DNA of 64,000 nt from Numida meleagris (lineage: Eukaryota; Chordata; Aves; Galliformes; Numididae), in NCBI RefSeq assembly GCF_002078875.1, contig NC_034438.1:70191459-70255458 (forward strand), read 5' to 3'. The position numbers were made by a program, and so were the translations under genes. This document shows, piece after piece, positions 1 to 11,695 of this stretch. Position 1 is the first letter of the stretch, and each line of letters begins with the position of its first letter. The notes beneath the pieces were generated by a model, which saw only the letters and a list, made by a program, of their open reading frames with translations, searched no databases and was not told the DNA's origin.

Positions 1-539
1 ACTGACCTCAGCTGGCCACTGCTCACATGTGCATGTATTTACACACCCATACACTCACACGGGCATAAGGCACTGTGCATCCGTGTACTTAAAAAGCTAC
101 ATACACTTACACAGTGCTGATAAACACGTTATATACACACTGGTGAGCAGAAAGGGAAAGAGAAGTTCCAGCTTGTCAGTTTCAGCCCTGAAGGCAGATC
201 TCCTTTAGTGCTGCAGGAGGGCAGGCTGCAATCACACACACCAGCATCCCGCTGGTGACATGGAACTCTCCCAGCGTCCCAGGGACTACGGCACACAGCC
301 TGGGAAGACTGAAGCAAGCAGACACCTCCCGGAAGCAGCCAAAGCACTGGGGGGCTCCTACTTTACTCCCTCATTGAAACAATATCCTCAAATTCCAATT
401 TCCTCAGCGCGGCCCTTGGAAGCCTTCCTTCTTGCACTGAACTCACTGCATTAACACCTGCGCAGGAAAAGTTACACCTGGGCAAAGGTGAGAAGGAAGA
501 ACACCCAGTGACTTGGGAAGGCAGGCCGAAGGGCTGACT
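1..539. other. Intergenic, nothing assigned
   Basis: The first 130 bases are rich in CA and TG dinucleotides without forming a clean tandem array. The rest is unremarkable mixed sequence. Short open frames exist on both strands, but none resembles a known protein and none has convincing splice borders. Confidence 0.5.
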
Positions 540-982
540 CAGAGAGAGGAAAGTCCAACGAGGAGGGGTGCGGGGGCAGGCAGGCAGCAGCGGCAGGCTG
601 CCCCAGCACGGCGGAGCCGAACCGCAGGCAGCAGCGCACGCAGCGCATCCCGCGCGGTGAAGCCGCACAGCTGTCAGCGCGCAGAGGTGAGCCGCGCCGG
701 GCGGGCAGCAGCGCAGCGGGGACGCGCCGCTCCCGGCGCCTTCTGGCGCTGCCGCGAAGCCCCCGACCCCGGACCCTGCACAAACTTCCGAGGGAGCGCG
801 GGGAAGCGCCGCAACCGCCCACAACCGACGCGCCGGGCCGAGGGCTCCCCGAAGGCACGCACCCGTCGCTACCCGCAGAACTCGCTTTCGCCGCGGAGCA
901 GGAGCGGCTTCCCGCTGCCGTCACGACCCCTCCGTCCAGCCCAGGAGGGCCGGAGCCCCGCGGGGCTCCCCCGGTACCTCAC

Positions 983-1116
983 CGCAGCCGCCCTCCGCGC
1001 CGCCCTGCCCCGCCGCCGGGACGAGGCACAGCCGCCGCCCGACGCGCATGCGCGGCGCTTCTCCCGCCCAGCCCTGGGGCGGGCGGCACGCGGCGGGCGG
1101 GGCGGGGCGGCCATCT
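983..1116 (-). other. Candidate first exon of an unidentified leftward gene
   Basis: On the minus strand the segment begins near a YY1-like motif that also supplies an ATG (ATG at 1112-1114) and ends at a strong donor (gtgagg at 982 and below). The frame from that ATG stays open through the donor and encodes an Ala/Arg/Pro-rich peptide of the kind that any CpG island produces. It may equally be 5' UTR. The next exon would lie left of the window, so the gene cannot be named. Confidence 0.3.
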
Positions 1117-1118
1117 TG

Positions 1119-1151
1119 GGGCTGGGGCGGGGCTGGGGCGGGGCTGGGCTC
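1119..1151. repeat. Short tandem GC-box repeat
   Basis: A roughly 11-base unit of the form GGGGCTGGGGC is repeated about three times in tandem. Each unit holds an Sp1-type GC box. It sits at the right edge of the CpG island beside the YY1-like site, which supports a promoter role. Confidence 0.6.
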
Positions 1152-1429
1152 GAGGTTTCTCCTCAGTGCTTCCGCCTGCCCTGCGTGCTGGACTTCACGG
1201 CGCACAAGCGCGGGTTGTCTTGGCTCCCAAACAGCTTGCAACGGTTGGAGGACCTTTGTTACGTATTTAAAAGGAGCCCCTTTGGAGGACCACAGTCTAT
1301 GTCCTTTCCATGTGTGTGGAGCTCTCCGGAAGCACGTTCAAAATCTGTGTAGATATTTACCCTTTTATCTTTGGATAGCTCGAAGGCTTGAGCTATAGTC
1401 CTATTCCTGTGCTAGGGAGCAGTGCTTGT

Positions 1430-2440
1430 GCTTCAGCCTCTTTTTGTAGAGTTACCTGGCAGGCTCTGAGCAGCAGCCGTCATTAATTCAGCTTTAATGG
1501 AATGAAATCCGTTCTGATGTTCTGGTGTCCACCCCATTGTTCTCCCAGGCCCCTTGACAGCAGCATCTAACAGTGTGGCAAGCAGTCTGCCATTTGGTAC
1601 CCAGCATCTGTGCCGTCCAGCCATCCCTGCAAACCTTTGTAGCCTAGATGGGCGAGAAGCTCTTCAGCAAATAGCTTGTTTCCTTTCTGCTCCTAATTCT
1701 CTCTGACATATGTCAAATCCTTGACAAATTACCGCGCTTTGTACTGCTTGCAGCTTTTTTTCCGAGATACTAGTACCCAACTGGTCCCAACAAACTCAGT
1801 AAGTCTGTGATTGCCACTTTATTCTTGTTTTTGCCGAGTAGGATGTCATCTGCATGTTGCAAGAGTGATGGAAGGATTCTTACTTTGCCAGAATCCCAGA
1901 TCTTTGGCAAGTAAGTTACCAAGGACAGGGCACAGCGTGGCTGTACTTCCCTTTGGGGGCTCTCGAGATGGGAGAATTATACTCTGACATTTTCATAACA
2001 GTCCTTATTGCATAAAAGTATTGATCAATGGTTCTAAGCCCACTCCAGCTTCAAATTTCACAGGATTTTTTTTTTTCTCACTGGTTTTAGCTCGACTTTT
2101 ACCAAAGCAGCATTCTTGGCTCTCCCAGGTTTTTTGGAAGTCCATACTAGCAGTATTACAGCATCTAAAATTTCCTCAGGAATTCTGGTCCATTATTGTT
2201 CCTTTTCAGTCTGTAGACACAGTTGAACTTCCCATACTGTGTCCTCAGGTCCATGCAACTGAACAGACTTACCAGAAAGTGCTAGCTGAGCTCTCAATTT
2301 GCAAAACAGATCACATCCCAGCAATAGCAGGAGGGAATTCTGGCATATATAGAAATTCATGAGTCAATGTAGTCTTTTCAGCTGTGTATTTCACAGGTTT
2401 TAAGAATGGCCTAAAAACTTGCTTTCCCGTGACTCAAATA
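1430..2440 (-). pseudogene. Degenerate class I endogenous retrovirus pol fragment
   Basis: Read on the minus strand, this is a decayed pol region of gammaretroviral type. From high to low coordinates I see an end-of-protease-like segment (about 2250-2380) and a segment resembling the start of reverse transcriptase (about 2010-2180). Next comes the active-site region with ADDILLG at 1833-1853, in place of the usual YxDD. A connection/RNase H-proximal stretch follows, with a GMAG...WVPN-like motif (1592-1624) and an EHQ..F..IK motif around 1500-1530. The frames are interrupted by stop codons and frameshifts, and the reverse transcriptase core between about 1990 and 1900 looks deleted. No gag, env or flanking LTRs are recognisable next to it. 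It is an old non-functional copy. Class I is inferred from the motif pattern alone. Confidence 0.72.
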
Positions 2441-3139
2441 GTTGATACCTGGATCTTGCTTAAAGGTGCCTGTATGGGAACTGCTGAGCCTGAACCACTG
2501 ATTGAACACCTGGAGGAAAGACCCAGTCAGCCCTGGGAGCGCAGGTGAAGGCAATTCACTGTATGACTGGAAGGGCTGGAGCCTGGCTGCACCCCTCTTA
2601 GGCCTCATTTAAGGGCTGACTGCCACTGAGGAAGGATCTCTGTCTGGAGATCCTATTGTGGTGGAAGTCTTTCTCTGTGATCCCAGAATCTTCTGATACG
2701 GGTGAGTGATCTACTTCCCTTCCCTTGTAGCACCTTGCTGTCATGCTGGTCCTTCCACCTCTTTTATGATGCCTTTTCCATCATGTTGGTCCTTCTGATC
2801 GCTACAGTGCCTTACAACTAATGATTAACGAATGAGTTGCTCTGCTATCTGCTAAGAAGTTTATAACTTCATTCCACAGCTTTACTGGAACCAGGGGATC
2901 AGCTGGGGAAGCCTTGATGTTCTCCTCTGCTCCCAGGGATTCAGAAAATCAATGATTTCTCAGTGGGTATTCATTTTTCCAAAGTGCGTGTCCCTTTCAA
3001 AGAGTACAATGGTCATGGCCTGATGAGGCACAAGTCTGGGGGCTAATTCCTTGTCCAATCCCATTCCATCTACCTTGTCCACCTCTATCCTGGCCTCATC
3101 ATCTACCTCTCACAGAATTTCCTGCAGTTGCTGCCACCA
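2441..3139. other. Intergenic, nothing assigned
   Basis: There is no recognisable coding or repeat sequence. The part next to the retroviral pol remnant (2441-2620) could be more of the same element, since it is the expected gag/protease side, but I see no motif to support that. Confidence 0.4.
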
Positions 3140-3440
3140 GCAGGAAAGCCCTGCAGAGGGATCTGGACAGGCTGACCGCTGGGATGAAGTTCAACAAAAC
3201 CAAGTGCCGGGTCCTGCGTTTTGGCCACAACAGCCCCAGGCAATGCTACAGGCTTGGGGCAGAGTGGCTGGCAAGCTGCATGGAGGCAAAGGATCTGAGG
3301 ATGTTAGTGGAGAGCGGGCTGAACATGAGCTAGCAGTGTGGCCAAGGCCAATGGCATCCTGGCTTGCATCAGAAATAGTGCAGCCAGCAGGTGATTGTCC
3401 CTCTGTACCTGGTGAGGCTGCTGTGGGTGCTGCACCTGTG
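3140..3440 (+). mobile_element. CR1 LINE fragment (ORF2 3' part)
   Basis: Plus-strand translation gives the typical CR1 ORF2 segment just after the reverse transcriptase core: a [16 protein letters not shown] stretch (about 3160-3210), then degenerate matches to the region that includes SQQC and the NGI-like motif. The frame breaks near 3330. It is truncated at both ends, and the characteristic CR1 3' tail is absent. Confidence 0.75.
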
Positions 3441-6400
3441 GAGCTGCTGCTGCTGGGTGTGGAAGGGTACCCTGAGGAGATCTCTGGTTGCAGCTGGCAG
3501 CATTTTATATAGTGACCTTCTGGAAGGGGTGGTCCTCTTTCTCTGCAGCAGGCTTCTCTTTGCCCTCTGCCTACCTCAGCCCTTGCAGCGTTAGCATTTC
3601 TGTGCTTTTTGTGGTGCACGTGAAGCAAGCAGCTGCCCGGATGCTGGGATGAGGCTGGAGGTGCCGTTCTGCTGGGTTAGCACTCCATGTTGCTTTTCAG
3701 CTCTTGTGTGTGAGCATCTCTAATCCAGGCGGCTTATGGAGCTGCTGGGCCATCATTTTTCTTTGTGGGGTGTTTACCACTGCCCTGGACTGTCAGCTGA
3801 CGTTGCAGGGCGAGTGTGTGTTGCCACTCAGGGTGTCTGCAGGCAGCCTCAGCCAGACTGTACTCTAATGCCCTGTGAGGTGTGGGGCTGCTGGCATCAG
3901 CTGGGTATGAGAGGAGGGCATGGCTGGAGGACCTGCGGAGCTGGGAGGCCTGGGTGAGGAGGTACATGTGTGGAGGCAGAGGCCAGGGAGGAATGAGGTG
4001 CTGCAGTGGATGAAGAGTTGAGGCTGTGGTCCAAGCAGAAGCAGGGGAAATTGAATTTGGCTGATCTGCACCACAGCACTCACAGTGGTGCTGGTGGAGC
4101 TCCCTGCGCTCCTCTTTGCTCCTAGCTCCCTGGTGCAGCTGCTGGGGACAGGCAAGACATCTCTGGGGCAGCATCTCAGCCTGTGGTGCTGCACACTGCT
4201 CTGGGAGCGGCCCAGTGAGACCCTCAAAGTCCTGCCAGAGACACGCACTTTAGCAACAGCAGTGGGTCCTTTGGGATGCTGTGGTGGGAAAAGGCTCTGC
4301 TCTCTCTCCATGTAGGCACTACACCAACACTCGGGTTCTCCTCTTTGTGTACTCAGGAGCTGCCAGCCAGTGCTCTCTGTGCTGTGTGGGGGTGGCTGCA
4401 GCTCCATGCTCAACACTGGTTCTGGGTGTTCAGGTTCAGTGACAAGTCCTGGGAGGAGGACAGGGAGTGTGAGGGGCCACTGAGCAAAGCTGTGGAGTCA
4501 CCCAGGAGAAGGGCTTCACAAACTTGCACACTTAACACCTTGACTGCCTATTTTTCCCTCTCTTTGGAAGGAGGATGACTTTAGGAAAAAACAGAACACG
4601 TTACGCATCTGCATACCAAATAGTTACAACACAGGCATTTTTGTATAACTACAGTGCTCTGTTGCTTTTAAAGTGTTTCATCCATCGGACCCTTCAGGGT
4701 CTCCCTGAGAGCTTCCTCCAGTTCACCAGAGGGTTTTGCTATCTTCAGATGGAAAGCAAGAGGGCAGCAATCTCCAGTGTAACAGCGACTGCAGTTAGCA
4801 AAAGGGTGAAGCTGTTCCTAGCACCAAGTGGCTTTGTTTATACAAAAACAGGCTCACTAGAATTAAGGTTCGTGCTTTGGTACTGCAGTGATGCTCCTGA
4901 GCTGTGTGCCAACACTCAGCATAAAACTCATCAAACAGCTGGCACAGAGCGATGAAGAACAGAAACTCACGTGGGCAGGCAGACGTAACTGGGGCTTTGG
5001 GCAGGTTGCAGACAGCCTGTGACCAGAGATGCTGACACACCATCGTTACGGATTTAAAGATACTGAAAAAAATCTGCATTGTGCTCACTTACAACCCAGG
5101 GAAGCCTGAAAGAAGAGAGGGAGAGGCAAAGTGGCTCCAGCTGCCCTTCATGTTAGTTTTCTACTGAGTTACTTGTCTAACCCTTTTTTTTTTTTTTTTC
5201 GCTTAACTGTTTTTCAAACCATATGTGTCTAACTGGTGGATAAATCCACTTGGAAGACAAAACACAGGGTTGATCATGGCCAAACCATGTTTCTCAGACA
5301 CCAGTTCACCTCCATGGGCTCTTGCACTAACAGAATGCAAGGCACAACCCCATGCGAGTTGGAAGGGGAGGGACTGCTGGAAGTCAGGTAGTCTGCCTGC
5401 AAACCAGCTCCTTCCTGCTCTCCCTGCTCAGTGAAGGGCAGGGGTGGATATACACAGAAAATTGTGGCATTCTGGAAGCTCCTGTGTTAACAGTATACAT
5501 GTAAAACTGTTAACTGTATATGTTAGTCTTCTACTTATGACCTGGTAACATTTATTTTTTTTTTTGCCCAGGGCACTTCAGGTGTGTGTCATGCTCTTAA
5601 AGATGGGGTGCAGTCTTCTGGATACCCAAGTAGCCACTTGTTTCCCAACTCTGACAGTGACTCTTGGGGCCATGTGGAGTCCCATCAGGAAGCTCCTCCT
5701 CCCACACTTCTTTCCTGCTTTTTCCTCATGCCCTTTGCCAGTCAGAGAACTCTCATTTCAGCTGTGGATGTAAACGAATGTATGTAAAAGGATTATTTTT
5801 GCCATGTCTCCTGAAGTTCACCTAGCTCAGTGTGTGCTGTTGCCTAGTAAAGGTGTACCACAGCATTTGGCAGGTCTTCCCTGCACAGAGCACCCACAGA
5901 GATTTCCTTGGTCCTTCAAGGTACATGTATTGTACCCACTGGGCAGCTCGTCTGGCTCCCATTACTGCATATCTGAAATAAATGCCAGGCTGCATCTGTG
6001 AACATATGTGGAAAAGTTGAAGTGCATATAATTTGAAGAGCAGTATATTTTAGTGTGCCACAACATTGCTCAAACCTGAATAAATGGAAAACTCTACTTT
6101 GCTTTTCCAGTGACAGAGAGTTAAAGCAAGCTAGTTGGCATGCAGCTTTGCTATATCATGAAAATCTAAGGTTATTTTTTTTCCACATGAAGGTCAATAC
6201 TTTGTTTGTTTACCCTCCTTTCCCAGGACTGTTGGGATCATCACTGAAGCAACTCTCAAAACAAAGAACATAACACTGACTGTGCTATCTCAGATCTCAG
6301 CAGTTGGAGCAAGCGCTGCCCATGGGAACAATGGCTCCAGAAGTGCCTGACAGTTGCTGAGTGCCACGCACCAGAGCTGTGTGTAGCTGTTAGCAGCAGC

Positions 6401-6589
6401 AGCTAACATCTGAGGAATGAGCAGTGCTGCTACAACACAGCCACCCTTGCACGATGCGGGACCCAGCCTCCTGCAGCGTGGCACAACACAGCGGAGGGGC
6501 CCACCTGAAAGAAAGCACGTTTCTTGATGAGTAAGTGCACTTTGCTGTTCTTAAAGAAGCATGACTACTACACAGACAACCAGGGCAGA
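3441..6589. other. Intergenic, nothing assigned
   Basis: Mixed-composition sequence with poly-T runs near 5183-5200 and 5553-5566. Open frames on both strands (up to about 180 codons around 3865-4416) show no family resemblance and no exon structure. I looked for exons of the mammalian neighbours TMEM175 and GAK and saw none. Confidence 0.4.
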
Positions 6590-6597
6590 ACAGATGT

Positions 6598-6603
6598 TGT
6601 ATT
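6598..6603 (-). terminator. Candidate distal poly(A) signal AATACA
   Basis: A variant poly(A) hexamer on the minus strand, followed within about 15-40 bases by a G/T-rich stretch (about 6560-6585) of the type that supports cleavage. It sits at the left edge of the AT-rich block downstream of DGKQ. Confidence 0.25.
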
Positions 6604-9600
6604 TTTCACGGACAAATTCTACTTATAGATCTCTGGCACTTGTAAATAACACTTAGAATACACAATTTCAAATCAGTGCAAAATGTACAATCAAATTAAA
6701 CACAAACATATTGCAAAATATATACAGAATTATTCTACGAATATAACCCAAGGACAAAGAGATGTTTAAATACACGAGGAAAGCCCATCTCCCATAAATT
6801 ACTTTCTTTTAAATCAATGAGTACATTACGTATGTTATTTGTAGACAAGTTAGCACAGCATAGTGATTTGCAAGGCAGACACTGAGAAACAAGTTACACT
6901 GTAAAAACCTTGTTCTTCAGAGCAGTGCACAAGTAAAGGTGTGATAATGCATTACTAGTTTGAGGCACACAATGTGGAAACAGTTTTCGAGCACTTGAAT
7001 GGTAACACTTTAGGCTTTTTTTTTTGTTCAGAACTATTAGGTAAGTGCACAAAGAGTAAGCACTAGACAATAGCTAAACTGTTTGGTGGTCAGCTTACCT
7101 TGTCTCATTGGGCCAACCTGATTCGTTGCCAGTGTATTAGAACATTCACAAGAGATGTTACTAGACACTTAGAAGTATCTTGATATTAAAATAGCATTCA
7201 CTGGAAATCTGCTTGAAGTTGGCCGATTTAAGTGACAAGAGGTGAAATACAGTTCTTTAAGCAACAGCCAAGCTGCAGTCTGAGAAGAGTTAACGTGCCA
7301 CGGGTGGTCTGCAAGTAGCAGGGACACTGAAATCTATGGTGAATGAGAAAATCTGTGATGCTTTACATTCAAAGCGGAGATACTCCTATTAATTACAACT
7401 TGCAGCTTCTTCAAGGTATTGATTGCTACTGTTCTACAACATTGCTAATTCAGCTACTTCAAGGATTACTTCTTTTTGGCATGTTCAGAAAGCTAGAGTT
7501 ATACAGCTATTGCTATGATACAGATCCCCAGAATCTTCTTTTAAAATAGCAGTGAAGGCATCATAAGCACCTAAAAAGTAACACAATAAATACTCAGTAA
7601 TTCTTCAAGCACCTCTTGCTACCCAGGTTGGCAAGATCAGCAGCACAAAGAAGAGATGCCATGGCTAGGCAAGCTGCAGCTGTTAGACACAGGGAAGGAA
7701 CTGACTGGTGCCTTTTTCCTTCAGAAAGCAAAAAGACCAGCGTGCGGCATATCCTATGGACAGGGAGAGACAGCGTAAGGGCCAGGCAGTCACAGACCTG
7801 CTGCATCCCCACCATCAGGCACCAGGACAGGCTCTTCAACTGAGTGACTTGTATCGGGGAAAAGTTCAGCCTGCTACAGCTGGTGTTTACATTTGAAATT
7901 GCTGCCAGAAGGGAAACCAGGGTATGCACAATGTAAATGAAGCCACATCTTCTGAAATCAACTTTTCTCCTAAGCAACACACTTGAGCCAGGGTGACATT
8001 TTAAATGGGAGTGTTGCTCGGAGAGCTCAGAGGGGTAGCTACACCGACAACACTGTCCTGCTAAAAATACTTTGCTCTGTGATAGATCTTTAATACATCT
8101 ACTTCAGGGCTTTGCACCAACCTCTTTAACAACACTGAATTGCTTATAAACATCATGATAAATTATCTTCACAAAAAATAAAGTCCATCTTTTGGAAAAC
8201 GAGTTCAATACAACAGTTGTAACAGTACAAAGTCTGTCTTACGAATCCATATCAGAAAAGCCATCATCAAATGTAAATAAATCTCTTTAAAGGGACACAG
8301 CAAGGAGTCTAAAGCAAAAGGCAACTATTTCATTAATTGTCACGGGAAGCAGAAGCAGTGCTTCCAGGATGCAAAAAGGGCGCACGGCATCAAGTGACAT
8401 CTGTGGGTTTACAATCAGTAGTCACTGTCCTGTAAACACTGAAGCTGCTGGTCTGGCCGCAGGTTAAAATCAGTAAATTGCATTTGTTTCACTACATCCC
8501 ATACACAGAATGGCTACACCAATCAACAAAACTGCAAAGGAACGAAGGCTCTGAACTGCACCTCTCCTACAAGCCAAGTAAGTGTCAAGTACACAGAAAT
8601 GCTGACATTATAAATAAACCTTAACATTACTTTAAAGCATTATAACATCAGGCTAACAAGCCTAAACCTTAGACTAGCAGCGAATTTGTAACTGTTTAAA
8701 AATATACGTAAACTCTCAGTCAGTCAGATATAAATACATAGTGTGATGTGGCGAAGATATCATCTCTCATTCCCAAGCAAAGCTCTTGAGAACAGAATCA
8801 GAGATGGAGACCAAGGAGCACTGTGGTCAGAGAAGCTCCTGAAGTTTTGAACAGCTGCGTTCTACCAACTTGCATTCACCATTACCTGAAAGTGCATCTT
8901 TAGATCTGCAGAATCATCCCCATATTTACAAAAAAGTACAAACACTGCCATTTTGCTACACACTATCTAACTTGCCTAACCCTAAAACTATCTAACCTTT
9001 TCTGTTAAGTGCAAAAAGCACGTGAAATGATACGTGTGCTGAAGAACACAAGGCCACGGGCTGAAAATGAGGCGGTGCTGCCCCCACGAATCCCAGCAGC
9101 TGCTGAACCCTTGCTGCACAGCTGTGAAATGGCCGAAGCAAAAGCTAACGCAGAAATCAAAGAACAGCGTGAGCCCAGTAGCTTAAGTGGTGTCTAAGAC
9201 TGCAATCTCCATTCCCATGCCCTCTGCACACACTCAGCACCCAGCACTCGTGCCTTTGTCACCAGTTTCAGCATAAAGGCTGAATCCAAAGGACAGGACA
9301 GCAGCTGAGCAGGAGGGGAAAATGCACAGTTACTGTCATGGTGCTACAGGACAGCTATGGGGTGCAGACTGAGGACTCCTGCCTGCTCTCTGGGTATCAG
9401 TGCCCGGGTGTGGGCTGGCAGCCATGCAACACACGGCACACATACCTGCTCACAGACCACACACTCATGCAGCTGTCTGCTGCACCAGGACACTTGAAAT
9501 GCACCATGGCTTCAAGGACCTCTCTCTCTGTCCATGCTAGGAAATCTTGTTAGACACCAAGTGAGGCGTCAGGAGGTGGCATCGCAGCAGGAGAGATGCT

Positions 9601-9969
9601 AGCAGTGCTGTGTGTGCCAGACATGGCTGTGGGTGAGAAGGCAGAGGGAAGAAAGAGGATGAAGGAGTGTGCCAGGACAGCAGTGAGCCTGTGCCTCTTC
9701 TCTGTCTATACTTACGGTTTCTGACTGTGTCAACACCTGCCCGGGCAGCATCAACCTCCTTCCCAACGCTTTCCTTACTGCCCTGTCTAAAGCTAGGTAC
9801 TCACCAGGTACTCACACAGCACTCCTCTTTCCACTCAGCGCTGAGAACCATATATCTGCCCCCTATGATGTTAACTGTACTGCCTCCCTATGTTCAATGT
9901 AAAGGCTAAATCCAGATGTTTCATCTTAAATGTAAAGAGTTAGCACCTCTCTTCAAGGAAGTCTTACAG

Positions 9970-11030
9970 ACTATGGAAGAATCCCAGAATTGTAGGGGTT
10001 GGAAGGGACCTCTAGAGACCATCGAGTCCAACCCCCCTGCAAAGCAGGCTCCCTGCAGCAGGCTGCACAGCTCGGCGTCCAGGTGGCTCTCGAATATCTA
10101 CTGAGGAGACTCCACAACCTCCCCAGGCAGCCTGCTCCTGTGCTCCGTCACCTCGCTGTGAAGGAGTTCTTATGCACACTCGTGCAGAACTTCCTATGCT
10201 TCAGTTTGTGGCCGTTTCCCCTTGTCCTGTCGCCACGCACCACTGAAGAGTCTGGCCTCATCCCTTTGCCTCCCACACCTTAGATATTTATAAGCATTAA
10301 TCACATCCCCTCTGAGTCTTCTTTTCTCAAGGCTGCGCAGCCCCAGGTCATCCAGCCTATCCTCATATGGGAGATGCTCCAGGCCCTTTATCATCTTTGT
10401 TGCCCTCCGCTGGACTCCTTCCAGGAGATCCCTGTCTTTTTTGTACCGGGGAGCCCAGAACTGGACACAATACTCTAGGTGAGGCCTCACCAGGGCAGAG
10501 TAGAGGAGAATGATCACCTCCCTCGCCCTGCTGGCCACACACCTTTTAATACACTCCAGGATGCCATTGGCCTTCTTGGCCACTAGGGCACACTGCTGGC
10601 TCATGGCCACTCGTTGCCCACCAGGACTCCCAGGTCCCTCTCTGCAGAGCTCCTCTCCAGCAGGTCATCCCCCAGCTCGTAATGGTGCACGCGGTTATTC
10701 CTTCCCAGGTGACAGACTCTACACTTGCTCTTGTTAAGCCTCATCTGGTTCCTCCAGTCTTCAGGCACCTCTCCCATTCTCCAAGACCTCTCAAAGATGA
10801 TAGAGAGCGGTTCAGAAATCACTTCTGCCAGCTCCCTCAGCACACGTGGACGCATCCCATCAGGGCCCATGGATTTATGTACACTGATGTTGCCTAGACG
10901 CTCTCGGACCATCTCCTCCCTCACCAAAGGGAAGCCTTCCATTCCCCAGACTCTCTCACTTACCTCCAGGGTCCAAAATTCCTGAGGGGGAGTCTTTGCA
11001 GTGAAGACAGTGAAGGAAATATTAGGCCTT
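9970..11030 (-). mobile_element. CR1 LINE, internally deleted
   Basis: Reverse-oriented CR1. The minus-strand frame at 10194-10610 gives the CR1 ORF2 C-terminal region with motifs [33 protein letters not shown] and [12 protein letters not shown]. The upstream minus frame at 10601-10942 begins with the pre-catalytic SMGPDGM..RVLRELA block and jumps after GEVPEDWR straight to the LNKSKCRVCHLG block. The reverse transcriptase core that normally lies between them is missing. The 3' terminus is at the low-coordinate end, near 9970, where the CR1 tail is degenerate. It lies in the presumed DGKQ 3' UTR in the same orientation as the gene. Confidence 0.9.
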
Positions 11031-11689
11031 TTGAGATACCCAGTGTGATTAAAAAAGAAAAAAATGGTATGATCCCTTTGATATGCTGACCTTTACAGTA
11101 CCTGAAACTGGAACAGCTTTAATAGAGATGCTCAACAGAGTTTCTTCTCTTAAAAACTTTACAAGAGCTTTCCTATCTCAACTGCCCAGGAATCCGTTTT
11201 GTCTTCAAAACATGCTAAGAATCATTTTGTGATGCAGAGAGACCTTAAATGCCAAGTGTGTTCTTCTTAAGATACATTTTCATTCCAGTGTGGCACTCAC
11301 CTACTTAATCTCTTCAAACAACATCTGGGAATCAGTTTATGGAAAAAGGAGAGAAGAGAGGGAAAGAAGAAAACTGAAAGCCCTTGTATGCATCAGCAGG
11401 ATCCACTTGGGCAGCTGCAAGGAGAGGAAGTTTGTGTTTGTGTCACCTTGCTACCACAACGCTGGCCCGAGACAGCCTTGTTACCGGGATGGAAAATCCC
11501 CACGGAAGGATATGTCACAGCATGGGGCCCTCCCACTAAAATACTCTGACCCAAGAGTTTCGTGTTATTTCAGATAACAGATACTAAGCAACAGGGAGAG
11601 ACAGCCAGCCCCTTAACAAGCCAGGAACACAAAACATTGTCAGTTACATGCTGCAGGATGATGTGCATCTAGAAAAACAGCCACGCGGG

Positions 11690-11695
11690 TTTATT
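11690..11695 (-). terminator. Candidate poly(A) signal AATAAA
   Basis: This is the first canonical AATAAA on the minus strand after the DGKQ stop codon (plus-strand TTTATT). The sequence just downstream on the minus strand is not notably G/T-rich, so its use is uncertain. Confidence 0.25.

Larger units (their letters stand above)
540..1170. promoter_or_regulatory. CpG island, probable (bidirectional?) promoter
   Basis: This is the only strongly CpG-rich, high-GC stretch in the window. It contains repeated GC boxes (GGGGCGGGGC-type) around 1085-1150. On the minus strand there is a YY1-like AAGATGGCC motif around 1108-1116, a common placement just downstream of the start of TATA-less genes. 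A good splice donor (CTGCG then gtgagg) lies on the minus strand with exon end at 983, and another (GCAGAG then gtgagc) on the plus strand with exon end at 686. First exons could therefore leave in both directions. No coding sequence inside identifies the gene. DGKQ cannot use this promoter, because it is transcribed toward it from the right. In mammals GAK and TMEM175 lie beyond the 3' end of DGKQ, so one of them is a candidate, but that is synteny inference only. Confidence 0.7.

Noticed and set aside
513..1352. Plus-strand open frame of 279 codons across the CpG island
   Set aside because: Stop codons are rare in GC-rich sequence, so long frames appear on both strands here (several overlap on the minus strand). 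The composition is Arg/Ala/Pro-rich with no domain.
3865..4416. Minus-strand frame of 183 codons with many Ser, Pro and His
   Set aside because: Low-complexity composition, no domain, overlapping frames on both strands, and no conserved motif.
10510..10985. Plus-strand open frames over the CR1 at 10 kb
   Set aside because: They are the antisense shadow of the CR1 ORF2 frames on the minus strand.
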